From Actinomycetes bacterium (GTDB taxonomy: Bacteria > Actinomycetota > Actinomycetes > Actinomycetales > Micrococcaceae), in contig JAFAAV010000073.1 of assembly GCA_023426375.1 (NCBI GenBank), positions 1 to 63,494 of the forward strand: a stretch of 63,494 nt of DNA. The letters run 5' to 3'. The notes beneath the pieces are model-generated. The model saw nothing but the letters and a program-made list of their open reading frames with translations. It had not been told where the DNA came from and did no database searches. This document shows positions 51,817 through 60,701 of the stretch, in pieces. Position 1 is the stretch's first letter. Each line of letters begins with the position of its first letter. The position numbers and the translations under genes were made by a program.

Positions 51817-52868
51817 ATCACGCCATAGTTCTCGGAGCGGTCCCGGATTCCCCAGGAGGAATCGGGGTACTCATGGGTTATCTCTCGAGGACCCCATCGG
51901 ACCGGACGAAGATTCGTTTCCTGGACTCGGGAGGAACACCGGGGCCCGTTCCGACTCGGCTCCGGAAGTTTGCGCTGGCCTGGTTCGCGTGCCTCGGCCC
52001 GGTTCCAAACGACACGGTGTTCCACTTCAATCAAGCGTCGAAGATCAGTACCTGGCGCAAGTTGGCGCTCGTCTACGCCCTACGCATTCGTAGGCGGCCG
52101 TACGTTCTCCATGTTCATGGCGGCCGGTTCGACGTCTTCCTCGAGGGCCTGAACCCGGTTGCTCGACGCGTGGTGAGTGACATGTTCAAGAAAGCCGCGG
52201 GGATCATTGTCCTTGGCGAGTATTGGCGGGACTACATCGCCGAGTTCTTGGGTGTTCCTCCGGAGAATTTCTACGTAGTACCGAATGCCGTTCCGGGCCC
52301 TGACGAAATGCCGGAGGATCGAGAGAATCCGGTGGTGTTGTTCAGCGGCCAACTTACTCGGCGTAAGGGTGTGATTGAGCTACTTCAAGCCTGGGCGATG
52401 ATCCCGGAGAATCTGAGGTCTCGATTGGTCCTAGCAGGGGATTTGCACGACCCCGACGGGGAAATCTCCAAGTTGTTGGAATCCACACCGGCAATCGAAA
52501 CAACCGGGTGGATCGGTCCGGAACAGATCATTGAACGACTGGCAGAGGCCAGTGTGCTGGTGCTTCCGAGTTACGGAGAGAACCTGCCCATGTCGCTTCT
52601 CGACGGTATGGCGTGGGGCCTGGCGCCAGTCGTGACCAATGTGGGCGCCGTTGGCGAGGTTATTGAGGACGGTAAGAACGGCTGGATCGTTCCCACCGGA
52701 GACGCGGAAACTCTCGCACGAGTCCTAGAAAGTTTGCTGCTCGATCCGGAACGCAGGCTTTCGCTGGGACAGGAGGCGCGGCGTCGTTGGGAAGAGGAAT
52801 ACCAAATCGACAGATACCGGCAGCGACTGGATCAGGTGTACGCGGATGTGCTGAATAAACAGCGGTAG
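51813..52868 (+). CDS. Glycosyltransferase family 4 protein
   Basis: 351 residues from GTG 51813, with AGGAGG 4 bases upstream and a four-base overlap with the polymerase gene. GT-B fold: N-terminal SPGGIGVLMGYL; the C-terminal nucleotide-sugar domain has VVLFSGQLTRRKGVIELLQA, TTGWIGPEQ and the E-x7-E type motif in LPSYGENLPMSLLDGMAWGL. It transfers a sugar to the lipid-linked repeat unit on the cytoplasmic side. Sugar unknown. Confidence 0.9.
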   Translation: MNHAIVLGAVPDSPGGIGVLMGYLSRTPSDRTKIRFLDSGGTPGPVPTRLRKFALAWFACLGPVPNDTVFHFNQASKISTWRKLALVYALRIRRRPYVLHVHGGRFDVFLEGLNPVARRVVSDMFKKAAGIIVLGEYWRDYIAEFLGVPPENFYVVPNAVPGPDEMPEDRENPVVLFSGQLTRRKGVIELLQAWAMIPENLRSRLVLAGDLHDPDGEISKLLESTPAIETTGWIGPEQIIERLAEASVLVLPSYGENLPMSLLDGMAWGLAPVVTNVGAVGEVIEDGKNGWIVPTGDAETLARVLESLLLDPERRLSLGQEARRRWEEEYQIDRYRQRLDQVYADVLNKQR

Positions 52869-52937
52869 CGAGACCAGGCATTCAGCAGCAGGATTCGGGG
52901 GAATCCGTTGCTGAAGAAGCGTTTATAAGGGGGACCA

Positions 52938-54068
52938 ATGAGCTTCAACGCTCATGAGATTTTGTACAAGACGTTGGGGGACCAAGTCAGTTCCGCAGCG
53001 GAGGCGGCTTTGCGCTTCGCGCGGGACCGTGATTTCACCGGTACGGATCCGTATGACGGGTTGCTGTCACCGGCGGCTCCACTGCTGAAGGGCCGACTGC
53101 CACGGCAGGTGTGGGTGCAGGCCCACAAGCGGTTGGGTGACTCGCTGCGTTCGGTGACGCGGGTTCCAAAGGTCACTATGACCAAGGCAATGGCCCTGTT
53201 CGCCATGGCGGAACGGTGCGGGGGCAATCCTGAGCGAGCCGATGAGCTGATCACCCGAATCCTGTGCACTCGCGGTGCAGGCCCGTGGGGGTATGAGTTC
53301 GACGTTCAGACCCGCTGGGCGCATTACCTGGCCAACTCGGCCAACGTGGTGGCCACGGTCTTCGCTCTGCGCGCGTTCGCGGCCACTGACCGGCTGGGGG
53401 AGGTCTCCGCGGAGACCACTACTTGGCTCGAAAGCCTGGCCCACCCGGACGGCTTCTTCCGCTACACGGAGGCCTCCGATCGTCTGGTGCACAACGGGTC
53501 GCTGCTGGCCGCAGAATCCCTGGCCATCCTGGGCGGGGACCGGAGTCTGATTCAGAGGGCCGTCACCCGCACCGTGGACGCGCAGGCCGCTGACGGTTCA
53601 TGGCCCTACGGCGAAGGCAAGGGCCTGGAATGGATCGACAGCTTCCACACGATCTACGTGCTGGATTCCCTCTACTTCCTGCGGCAACAGGGCTTCGAGA
53701 TCGGTGACTCCTACGAACGAGGCCTGGCCTACTGGTACGCCCATTGCCTCACCATCGACGGCCTGCCGGTGTACAACGCGGACGAGTCCAACGCGTCCCA
53801 CGACGTCCACAACGTGGCCACCACCGTGGGGTTCCTCGCGGGACTGGCCCACCGAGGGGACTTGGAGATCGACCCGGAACCGGCCATCCGTCACCTCCTG
53901 GCTCATCAAGGACCCGACGGCGGCTTTCGTAACGACCCCAAATCCCTACCTCACATGCGCTGGAACCAGGCCCACGCCAGCTACGCGCTGAGTCGATGGG
54001 TGGATCTCCTGGGCAGCGAATGCAGGGGGCGCAACGATCGTTCGGAGTCCGAGGGGGCACAGTCATGA
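52938..54068 (+). CDS. Alpha/alpha-barrel protein (prenyltransferase/squalene-cyclase-like repeats)
   Basis: 376 residues, soluble. Repeated helical hairpins carry the pattern DGSWPYGEGKGLEWIDSFHT near residue 215, GGNPERADELITRIL, HPDGFFRYTEASDR and HQGPDGGFRNDP, reminiscent of the Q/D-G-x-W/F repeats of prenyltransferase/terpene-cyclase barrels. The conserved Asp-Ser-Phe-His and GYEF motifs suggest a catalytic cavity. Known relatives in polysaccharide clusters are uncharacterised; lyase, epimerase or terpenoid roles are all possible. It lies between two glycosyltransferases, overlapping the second by four bases, so it probably acts on the glycan or its lipid carrier. Confidence 0.7.
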   Translation: MSFNAHEILYKTLGDQVSSAAEAALRFARDRDFTGTDPYDGLLSPAAPLLKGRLPRQVWVQAHKRLGDSLRSVTRVPKVTMTKAMALFAMAERCGGNPERADELITRILCTRGAGPWGYEFDVQTRWAHYLANSANVVATVFALRAFAATDRLGEVSAETTTWLESLAHPDGFFRYTEASDRLVHNGSLLAAESLAILGGDRSLIQRAVTRTVDAQAADGSWPYGEGKGLEWIDSFHTIYVLDSLYFLRQQGFEIGDSYERGLAYWYAHCLTIDGLPVYNADESNASHDVHNVATTVGFLAGLAHRGDLEIDPEPAIRHLLAHQGPDGGFRNDPKSLPHMRWNQAHASYALSRWVDLLGSECRGRNDRSESEGAQS

Positions 54069-54856
54069 GCCTGCTTCACCCTCACATCACCCGGCACAAG
54101 CTACGTGTCGCACCCCGTCGCACCAACCGTCTCCTGGGAGCCCGCGTGGACCCGTTGACCATGGACGAGACGGTGGAGACCATCGAGGACCTCATCGAGG
54201 AAGATTCGGGTCATTACAACCACTTGGCCATGAACGCCGCCAAGTTGGTGTCCGCCAGCCACGATCAAGAGCTGGTGGACAAGTTCGCCACCGCCACGTT
54301 GGTCACGGCCGACGGCCAATCACTCGTGTGGGCTTCCAAGCTGTTGGGTGCTCCGCTGCCCGAGCGGGTGGCCGGGATCGATTTGATGGATCGTCTGGTG
54401 GACGCCAGTGCCAAAAAGGGTTACCGGATCTACTTGCTGGGCGCCACCGACGCGGTGGTTCGTCAGGTGCGCTGGCGCTTCCTGGCGCGGGGGGCCAACG
54501 TGGTGGGATTCCACAACGGGTTCTGGCGCCGCGACGATATGACCGATCAGCAGATGGCGGACGAGATCGCCATCACCAACCCGGACATCGTGTTCGTGGG
54601 CGTACCGTCCCCGCTCAAGGAGGACTTCGTCTTCGCGCACAAGGACCGCACGGGTGCGGCCATCTGTGTGGGCGTGGGCGGGTCCTTCGACGTGGTCGCG
54701 GGCATCACCTCCCGCGCACCAAAGGTGGTGCAGCGCATGGGCATGGAGTGGTTCTGGCGCCTGGCACAGGAGCCGCGGCGCATGTTCAAGCGGTACCTGG
54801 TGGGCAACTCCAAGTTCGTGTGGCTCGTGGTGAGGGCGCGATTGAACCGTGACTGA
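54065..54856 (+). CDS. WecG/TagA/CpsF-family glycosyltransferase (GT26)
   Basis: 263 residues from ATG 54065 in the ATGA overlap. Family motifs in order: HLAMNAAKLVSASHD, DGQSLVWASKLLG, RVAGIDLMDRLV, YLLGATDAVVRQV, PDIVFVGVPSPLKEDF and the C-terminal GMEWFWRLAQEPRRMFKRYL that anchors it to the membrane face. GT26 enzymes add ManNAc(A) or a related sugar to undecaprenyl-PP-GlcNAc, the second step of repeat-unit synthesis. No initiating phosphoglycosyltransferase is in the window, so it must be supplied elsewhere. Confidence 0.93.
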   Translation: MSLLHPHITRHKLRVAPRRTNRLLGARVDPLTMDETVETIEDLIEEDSGHYNHLAMNAAKLVSASHDQELVDKFATATLVTADGQSLVWASKLLGAPLPERVAGIDLMDRLVDASAKKGYRIYLLGATDAVVRQVRWRFLARGANVVGFHNGFWRRDDMTDQQMADEIAITNPDIVFVGVPSPLKEDFVFAHKDRTGAAICVGVGGSFDVVAGITSRAPKVVQRMGMEWFWRLAQEPRRMFKRYLVGNSKFVWLVVRARLNRD

Positions 54857-56309
54857 GGCCCCCACGGCTCGGGCGGCGCGGGGCAGCGCAGCCACGGGTC
54901 CCCCCACCACACCCCGTGAGGCACCTCGTCGGTCGGGATCTCCCCGGCGGCCGGGTGCTCCGATGAGTGCCGCCAAACAGTCCATCCTGGTGCTCGGCAT
55001 CCGCGTGGGTGGGGCCGTACTGCAGATGCTGCTGGTCGCCACGGTGGCCTTGCGCTTCTCGGTCACCGAGGTGGGTCTCAACGGCATCCTGTGGGCCGTC
55101 GCCTTGGTTGCACGCATGGCCGGCCCCCTGGGCCTGGATGTCATGGGCCTGCGCTCGCAGTCACCGCTGTGGGCCGAGGGGCGGGACACTCTCGCCGTGG
55201 GACTCGGTCGTCGCTACGCCGGAGCGCTGGCACGCGTGTGGTCCGTAGCCTTCCTGCTGCTCGCCGCGGTGTGCGTGGCCTTGGCCGTTGGTGGGGGCCC
55301 GTGGGGTTGGGTCCTCGCGCTCGGGACGGTCGCTACGGCGTCCGCGTTCCAGCGGTTGTTCGTGGTGCAACGTCAGGCGCGTAACTGGCCACTACTGGGC
55401 CAGTTCATGGAGTCCGTCGTGCTCCCCGCGCTCGGCCTGGTGGGCGCGCTGGTTACATCGGTGCTCGCCCCGGACTGGCTGATCGCCTCGCAGGTCATGG
55501 CGTTCGTGCTGGTCACCTTGGTTTTGTACGCGGCATCGCCGTCGGTTCACGAGGGCCGCGCACGACGACGCCGCGCGGCGCGGTCGGCCCCGGACGTCCC
55601 GTTCACTGGGCGGCACGCACGGGCCGTCCCCGAGCGGGACTCCATATACGTTCCCCGGCATGCTTCCGGGGCGTCCCACCCCGACGACGTCGCTTACGCC
55701 CCCATCCCGTGGCGCCCCGCCCTGACCGTGGGAGCGGGCAACGCGCTGACATCGCTGTGCGTGCGCGGACCCATGCTCGTGATCGGCGGGCAGTCGCTGG
55801 CGGCTGCGGGCGTGTACGAGGTGGCGCAGAAGATTCAGTCCGGCGGCGCCATGGGAACTTCGGCCGTAGCTACGGTCTTCGCCCCGCGTATTGCCGTGGC
55901 GTTGCGGAAGCCAACCGCGTTGATCAAGTTGCTGGTGCAGGCCGGCGGTAGTTCCCTGGTCGTCCCGTTGGGACTCCTGGCGTTTTTGTTCGTGGTCGGC
56001 TCGGACGGGCTCGTGGCCGTGCTGGGTGATGAGTATCAGGGCGCGTGGGCGGCGTCGGTGGTGCTGGTGGTGTCCACGGTGATCAACGCAATCACGTCGG
56101 CGATGAGCAACGTGATGATGCTGGGCGGTCGCGAGCGGATGTTCGTGGTGATTGCGGCGGTGCAGATGCTGTTGGTGGTCGGAGGGTCGCTGGTCTCCGG
56201 TGCGGATACCGCGGTGAGTATGGCCCTGTGGGTGCTGGTTGGCGAGACGTTCCGCTCCGCGTGCATGGTGGCCGGGCTGGCGCTGCATCTGCGGTCGGTG
56301 CGAACCTAG
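54849..56309 (+). CDS. Polysaccharide flippase (Wzx/MATE-like oligosaccharide exporter)
   Basis: 486 residues, GTG start overlapping the previous stop by eight bases. A polar Pro/Arg/Ala-rich N-terminus (~1-38) is followed by about 12 helices of the PST/Wzx type (LVLGIRVGGAVLQMLLVATV, ALTVGAGNALTSLCVRGPML, MSNVMMLGGRERMFVVIAAV). A basic loop of ~55 residues rich in Arg (RARRRRAARSA) splits the two halves. It would flip the lipid-linked unit. Last cluster gene; its stop overlaps the convergent lrp-type gene by four bases. Confidence 0.82.
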   Translation: MTEAPTARAARGSAATGPPTTPREAPRRSGSPRRPGAPMSAAKQSILVLGIRVGGAVLQMLLVATVALRFSVTEVGLNGILWAVALVARMAGPLGLDVMGLRSQSPLWAEGRDTLAVGLGRRYAGALARVWSVAFLLLAAVCVALAVGGGPWGWVLALGTVATASAFQRLFVVQRQARNWPLLGQFMESVVLPALGLVGALVTSVLAPDWLIASQVMAFVLVTLVLYAASPSVHEGRARRRRAARSAPDVPFTGRHARAVPERDSIYVPRHASGASHPDDVAYAPIPWRPALTVGAGNALTSLCVRGPMLVIGGQSLAAAGVYEVAQKIQSGGAMGTSAVATVFAPRIAVALRKPTALIKLLVQAGGSSLVVPLGLLAFLFVVGSDGLVAVLGDEYQGAWAASVVLVVSTVINAITSAMSNVMMLGGRERMFVVIAAVQMLLVVGGSLVSGADTAVSMALWVLVGETFRSACMVAGLALHLRSVRT

Positions 56310-56788
56310 CCCCGGTCCGCCTCACGCTGCAGCAGGCTGGACATGCGCAACGGCATGGCTTCGAGTAGTGAGATGGATGTGGTGGTTCGCAGCAAGCCCG
56401 GCGTCTCAAGGATCAAATTGGTGATCCGGTGCAGATCCGAGGTGCCCTTGGCGACCAGGCGCACGCGAAGGTCGGAGTCGCCGGTGGTCGCATAGATCTC
56501 GATGATCTCGGGGATCTTCAGCAGAGCTTTCTGGGCGTCCTCGCTGGTGCCCTGCCGGATGGACAGTTCCACGAAGGCCATCAGGTCGTAGCCCAGCGCA
56601 CGTGGGTTGAGCCGCTGACTCACGGGGCCCATAACCCCGCCCTCGGAGAGTCTGCGGAGCCGGGCATGCACGGTGTTGCGCGCGACGCCCAGCGTCTGCG
56701 CCAGGGCCAGGATCGTGGCGTTCGGGTCCTTGTCCAGGGCCATGAGAATGCGGGCATCCAGGGGGTCGAGCTGGTACATGGTGTGCAT
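56306..56788 (-). CDS. Lrp/AsnC-family transcriptional regulator
   Basis: 160 residues; ATG 56788 is six bases after TAAAGT (leaderless), and ATG 56779 is the alternative. Helix-turn-helix: LDPLDARILMALDKDPNATI and TLGVARNTVHARLRRLSEGG; the C-terminal RAM domain has VELSIRQGTSEDAQKALLKI and an IYATTGDSDLRVRLVAKGTS stretch. Lrp proteins sense amino acids. Divergent from an aminotransferase-permease pair, which it probably controls through the 173-base gap. Tail-to-tail overlap with the flippase is unusual. Confidence 0.92.
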   Translation of the reverse strand: MHTMYQLDPLDARILMALDKDPNATILALAQTLGVARNTVHARLRRLSEGGVMGPVSQRLNPRALGYDLMAFVELSIRQGTSEDAQKALLKIPEIIEIYATTGDSDLRVRLVAKGTSDLHRITNLILETPGLLRTTTSISLLEAMPLRMSSLLQREADRG

Positions 56789-56961
56789 TGTGTCACTTTA
56801 AAGAGGGGCCACTGAGCATTTAACGCAGTTCAAAATTAAAGTATTGCGCACATCGCTCACGGGGGCTCACCATCTTTTCAACGTGTCCTGGCTCACACCT
56901 TGAGTCGACGTTCCAGCGGTTGCCCGTAACCCGGACCACTTGGCATCTGAAAGGCCCCTTG

Positions 56962-58086
56962 ATGACCATCAGTTCCACCACCAGCCAGCCCCAGAATCGC
57001 ACCGAACTAGGCGAAGAACCCCCGGTGCGCGACGTCGTATCCCAACTTCCCGGCTACGTTGCCGGTCGCCGCGCCACTGGCGATCTCACCGCGGCGCTGG
57101 CCTCCAACGAAAGCCACTACGACCCGCTGCCCGCCGTGCTGGACGTCGTGCAGCGGGCCGCCGGCCGCATGAATCGGTACCCGGACATGGCGGCTACCGA
57201 GCTTCGTGAACGACTGGCGGACTTCCTGGGCGTGGAGTCCGGCGAGGTGTCCGTGGGTCCCGGCAGCGTGGGCGTACTACAGCAGATCCTGGCGGCCACC
57301 TGCGGCCCGGGTGATCAGGTGGTCTTCGCGTGGCGCTCCTTCGAGGCCTACCCCATCCTGGTGAGCCTGACCGGTGCGACCCCGGTGCCCGTGCCGCTCG
57401 ATGCTCACGAGGCACACGACCTGGACGCGATGCTCGCGGCGATCACCGATAACACCCGGGTGGTCATGGTGTGCTCGCCCAACAACCCGACCGGGGTGGC
57501 GCTGGAGCACGATGCATTGGCGGATTTCCTGGCCAAGGTTCCGCCCCACGTGCTCGTGGTGATCGACGAGGCCTACACCGAGTACCTCGACGCCACCGAG
57601 ACCCTGGACGCGCTGGCCCTGTTCCGTGCCCACCACAACGTGTGCGTACTGCGAACCTTCTCCAAGGCCTACGGGCTGGCCGGGCTGCGAGTCGGGTACG
57701 CGGTGGCTCACCCGAACCTGGCCGAAGCCCTGCGCCGCGTGGCGCTGCCTTTCGGGGTGAGCACGATCGCGCAGCAGGCGGCCATCGCGTCGCTCGAGGC
57801 CCAAGAGCAGTTGCGTGAGCGCGTGGGCGCGGTGGTCTCCGAACGACGTCGTATTCTCACTACCCTGCGCCAGGCCGGCTGGGACGTGCCGGACAGCCAG
57901 GCGAACTTCGTGTGGCTGCGGGCGGGCGAGAAGCTGCGCCAAGCGCTGGTCGAAGCCTTCGACCGCTCCGACGTTCTCGTGCGCGCCTACGCCGGGGACG
58001 GCGTGCGCATCACACTGGCAGACCCTGCGACCAACGACCGGGTGCTGGAGGTCCTGAAGGACCGCTCCGCCTTCCCCGCTGCTTGA
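56962..58086 (+). CDS. Histidinol-phosphate/aromatic aminotransferase family protein
   Basis: 374 residues from ATG 56962 (GAAAGG eight bases upstream). Fold-type I PLP enzyme: NESHYDPLPAVLDVVQ, CSPNNPTG, IDEAYTEYLD and the PLP lysine Lys235 in RTFSKAYGLAGLRVGYAV. The HisC/Pat group uses histidinol phosphate or aromatic amino acids. No his genes are near, and the neighbour is an amino-acid permease under a divergent Lrp, so an aromatic amino-acid aminotransferase role in catabolism is favoured (inference). Confidence 0.88.
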   Translation: MTISSTTSQPQNRTELGEEPPVRDVVSQLPGYVAGRRATGDLTAALASNESHYDPLPAVLDVVQRAAGRMNRYPDMAATELRERLADFLGVESGEVSVGPGSVGVLQQILAATCGPGDQVVFAWRSFEAYPILVSLTGATPVPVPLDAHEAHDLDAMLAAITDNTRVVMVCSPNNPTGVALEHDALADFLAKVPPHVLVVIDEAYTEYLDATETLDALALFRAHHNVCVLRTFSKAYGLAGLRVGYAVAHPNLAEALRRVALPFGVSTIAQQAAIASLEAQEQLRERVGAVVSERRRILTTLRQAGWDVPDSQANFVWLRAGEKLRQALVEAFDRSDVLVRAYAGDGVRITLADPATNDRVLEVLKDRSAFPAA

Positions 58087-58247
58087 TCTGCTGATTTCTC
58101 ACACCCTCTGTACCGGGTCCGCCCGGCTCCCTGGAATGCACCCGGTTCATACTGGTGGTGCAGGCCCGAAAGGAACTTCACTTGTCCCTGCGCCATAAGT
58201 CGCCGCTCTCCACAGCAGAGCGCGCAGCTAGAACTGAACGGGATGTC

Positions 58248-59648
58248 ATGTCTCCAACACCGTCCACTCCGTGCCCGGACATCAAGAAATCCGATGCCAC
58301 TCACATGAAGACCCGCCACCTGGTGATGATGGCGTTGGGTTCTGCCATCGGGACCGGGCTGTTCGTCGGCACGGGTAACGCCATTGCCGTGGCGGGTCCC
58401 GGCGTACTGATCTCGTTCCTGGTCGCGTGTGTGATCCTTGTGCTGGTCATGCGCGCAATGGGTGAGATGGCTGCGGCTGAGCCCGCTCGTGGTGCGTTCT
58501 CTTTATATGCCGAACAGGCCATGGGACGCACCGCCGGGCAAACCCTGGGCTGGCTGTGGTGGGTTCAGCTGGTCATCGTGATCGCCGCCGAGGCCACCGC
58601 TGCCGCGCAGATCCTGAATGAAATGTGGCCGGTGATTCCGCAGTGGCTCATGGCTCTCGCGTTCATGATCATCTTCACCGCGCTGAACCTCATCAGCGTC
58701 AAGGCGCTGGGCGAGTCCGAGTTCTGGTTCGCCCTGCTCAAGGTGGGGGCCGTGGTTGTGTTCCTGCTGGTGGGCGTGGCCCTGTTGCTGGGACTGTTGC
58801 CCGCGCCGTCGCCGGGGTTGAGCAACCTCACCGAACACGGAGGCTTCATCCCCAATGGATTCATGGGTGTGGCCGCGGCACTGCTGATCGTGGTGTTTGC
58901 ATTCGGTGGCACGGAACTGGTGGTCGTGGCCGCCGCCGAGACCGAGAATCCCAAGGAGAACGTGGTCAAAGCGATCCGCACCATCGTGGTGCGCCTGCTC
59001 ATCTTCTACATTGGCGCGGTCACTCTCATGGTGATCATCCTGCCGTGGAACGACGAAACACTGTCCTCCAGTCCGTTCGTGGCCGTGCTCAGTGCGGCCG
59101 GACTGCCCGGTGCGCAAGCCGTGATGGCCATCGTGATCGCCCTGGCCCTGCTGTCCGCGCTGAACGCAAACCTTTACGGTGCCTCCCGCATGCTGTACTC
59201 ACTGTCCTCGCGTGGCTACGCGCCGGCGCGGTACTCCAAGCTGAGCGCTCAGGGTGTGCCGCGGGCGGCCGTGGTGGCATCGGTGATCGTGGGCTTCCTG
59301 ACCGTGGGTGCGAACTACCTGTGGCCGGAGCAGTTGCTCGGATTCCTGCTAAACACGATCGGCTCCACCGTCCTGGTCGTGTGGACCCTGTCCCTGATCT
59401 CGCAGATCATCCTCCGACGCCGTTCTGACCGTGCCGGTCGTCAGCTCACCTTCCGCATGTGGGGTTACCCGTACCTCTCCTACTTGGCGTTGGGTCTGAT
59501 CGCGATGATCTTCGTGCTCGGATTCTCCGACCCCGTGGTGCGGACCCAGCTGCTGCTGACCGGCAGCTTGGTGCTGCTCATCGCGGTTGCGTGCAAGCTG
59601 CGGACGATGCAGAAGACGCGGACGGCTTCCGCATCGATCAATCGATGA
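58248..59648 (+). CDS. APC-family amino acid permease
   Basis: 466 residues from ATG 58248 (weak GGGA upstream); GTG 58155 in the same frame would add 31 polar residues. Twelve-helix APC permease: LVMMALGSAIGTGLFVGTGN (helix 1 G-S-A/G-I-G-T motif), GEMAAAEPARGAFSLYAEQA (helix 2-3), FAFGGTELVVVAAAETENP (helix 6) and SALNANLYGASRMLYSLSSR (helix 8). This wording is that of the AnsP/CycA/AroP/GabP amino-acid transporter group. Probably takes up the substrate of the aminotransferase encoded 160 bases upstream. Confidence 0.92.
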   Translation: MSPTPSTPCPDIKKSDATHMKTRHLVMMALGSAIGTGLFVGTGNAIAVAGPGVLISFLVACVILVLVMRAMGEMAAAEPARGAFSLYAEQAMGRTAGQTLGWLWWVQLVIVIAAEATAAAQILNEMWPVIPQWLMALAFMIIFTALNLISVKALGESEFWFALLKVGAVVVFLLVGVALLLGLLPAPSPGLSNLTEHGGFIPNGFMGVAAALLIVVFAFGGTELVVVAAAETENPKENVVKAIRTIVVRLLIFYIGAVTLMVIILPWNDETLSSSPFVAVLSAAGLPGAQAVMAIVIALALLSALNANLYGASRMLYSLSSRGYAPARYSKLSAQGVPRAAVVASVIVGFLTVGANYLWPEQLLGFLLNTIGSTVLVVWTLSLISQIILRRRSDRAGRQLTFRMWGYPYLSYLALGLIAMIFVLGFSDPVVRTQLLLTGSLVLLIAVACKLRTMQKTRTASASINR

Positions 59649-59726
59649 TCTAGGTGCCCAGATGCCCACGTGCCCGGTGACCGCTACGGGCGCGTGGGCG
59701 CCGTCGTCCGTGGCGTGGGCAGATCG

Positions 59727-59756
59727 CGGACTGTGGCGGGATCACGGCACAGTCCG
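59727..59756. terminator. Stem-loop after the permease gene
   Basis: CGGACTGTG (59727-59735) pairs perfectly with CACAGTCCG (59748-59756), loop 12, without a T-run. A direct repeat GGCGCCGTCGT flanks it (near 59697 and 59757). Terminator role is probable only from position. Confidence 0.4.
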
Positions 59757-59845
59757 GGCGCCGTCGTGGAGGCCGGGAGCCTGCCCGATGGTGGTTTCGG
59801 CGGGGCCATTGGGCAGCTTTGAGCCGGAGCGACTAACCTGCGGAC

Positions 59846-60349
59846 ATGGCTTATCACGCTGACTCCGCGGACCTAGAGACCAAAGAAGTACTCACGTGGG
59901 AAGGTTTCGGCACCGCTAGCCGTGACCTCGCCCAGATGATCGTCGACTCGGATTTCATTCCGGACATCATCATTGCCGTGGCTCGAGGCGGGTTGTTGCC
60001 CGCCGGTGCACTGTCCTACGCGATGGGCGTCAAGCTCTCGGACGCGGTGAATGTGGAGTTCTACACGGACGTTCACGAGACCCTGCCCGATCCCGTGTTG
60101 CTCGCGCCCATGCTGGACACCGAGTCGATCAGCGGCAAGAAGGTGCTGGTCGTGGACGACGTGGTCGATTCCGGACGTACCCTGGCCCTGGTTCTGGAGC
60201 TGCTCAGTGGCTACGGCGCGCAGTGCCGTTCCGCTGTGGTCTACGAGAAGCCCCAGTCGGTAGTGCGCCCGGACTATGCATGGAAGGCCACCGACGAGTG
60301 GATCGTGTTCCCCTGGTCCGATCAGGATCCGGTGACGCGGAGCAAGTAA
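59846..60349 (+). CDS. Purine phosphoribosyltransferase (xanthine/guanine type)
   Basis: 167 residues. Type I PRTase fold: IIIAVARGGLLPAGALSYAM, then the PRPP motif VLVVDDVVDSGRTLALVLEL. Short size and WKATDEWIVFPW at the C-terminus match the xanthine-guanine (Gpt-like) branch used in purine salvage. TAACCT (59834-59839) is six bases before the ATG: leaderless. Single gene between a permease and a repeat-rich region. Confidence 0.85.
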   Translation: MAYHADSADLETKEVLTWEGFGTASRDLAQMIVDSDFIPDIIIAVARGGLLPAGALSYAMGVKLSDAVNVEFYTDVHETLPDPVLLAPMLDTESISGKKVLVVDDVVDSGRTLALVLELLSGYGAQCRSAVVYEKPQSVVRPDYAWKATDEWIVFPWSDQDPVTRSK

Positions 60350-60414
60350 TCATTCCAATCTTCTTCACCAAACCTCGGCTGGAAACGAGCCGCTGCACTG
60401 ACTGGCGGTCGGGC

Positions 60415-60534
60415 AGATCTGGGTCACTTTAGAACCACCGGGAAGATTCGGGTCATTTATAAGCCGTGCTTGAGTACCGCGAGTGGCTTGAGAGTGACTC
60501 AAATTTACGGGTGGCGTAAAGATGCCTCAGATCT
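60415..60534. repeat. Repeat array A (forward-forward-reverse-reverse)
   Basis: Four units of the family GGC-N8-GWCTCARAT, here with small changes: forward 60415-60439 (AGATCTGGGTCA...) and 60443-60467 (AAGATTCGGGTCA...), reverse 60482-60506 (AGTGGCTTGAG-AG-TGACTCAAA) and 60510-60534. They form nested palindromes. Array A lies between the phosphoribosyltransferase gene and the DUF559-type gene. Confidence 0.8.
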
Positions 60535-60578
60535 CCAGGGGAGCCGCATTCGAGAGGGATGAAATGCAGAGACGGGTT

Positions 60579-60618
60579 AAGCCACTTTCAGGCCGTATAA
60601 GCGGAGCAAGAGTGGCTT
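60579..60618. repeat. Short inverted repeat sharing the AAGCCACT core
   Basis: AAGCCACT (60579-60586) is inverted as AGTGGCTT (60611-60618). This is the GGC-side half of the family unit without the GACTCA half, so it looks like a degenerate or partial copy. It lies 84 bases before the end of the DUF559-type gene. Confidence 0.5.
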
Positions 60619-60701
60619 GGGGGGTGACCGAGCTTTCGGCATGGTCTAAGAATGACTAGTTTTGGTGACTGAGCTCGGGCGACTGACAGTTTTCGGTGCT
60701 G

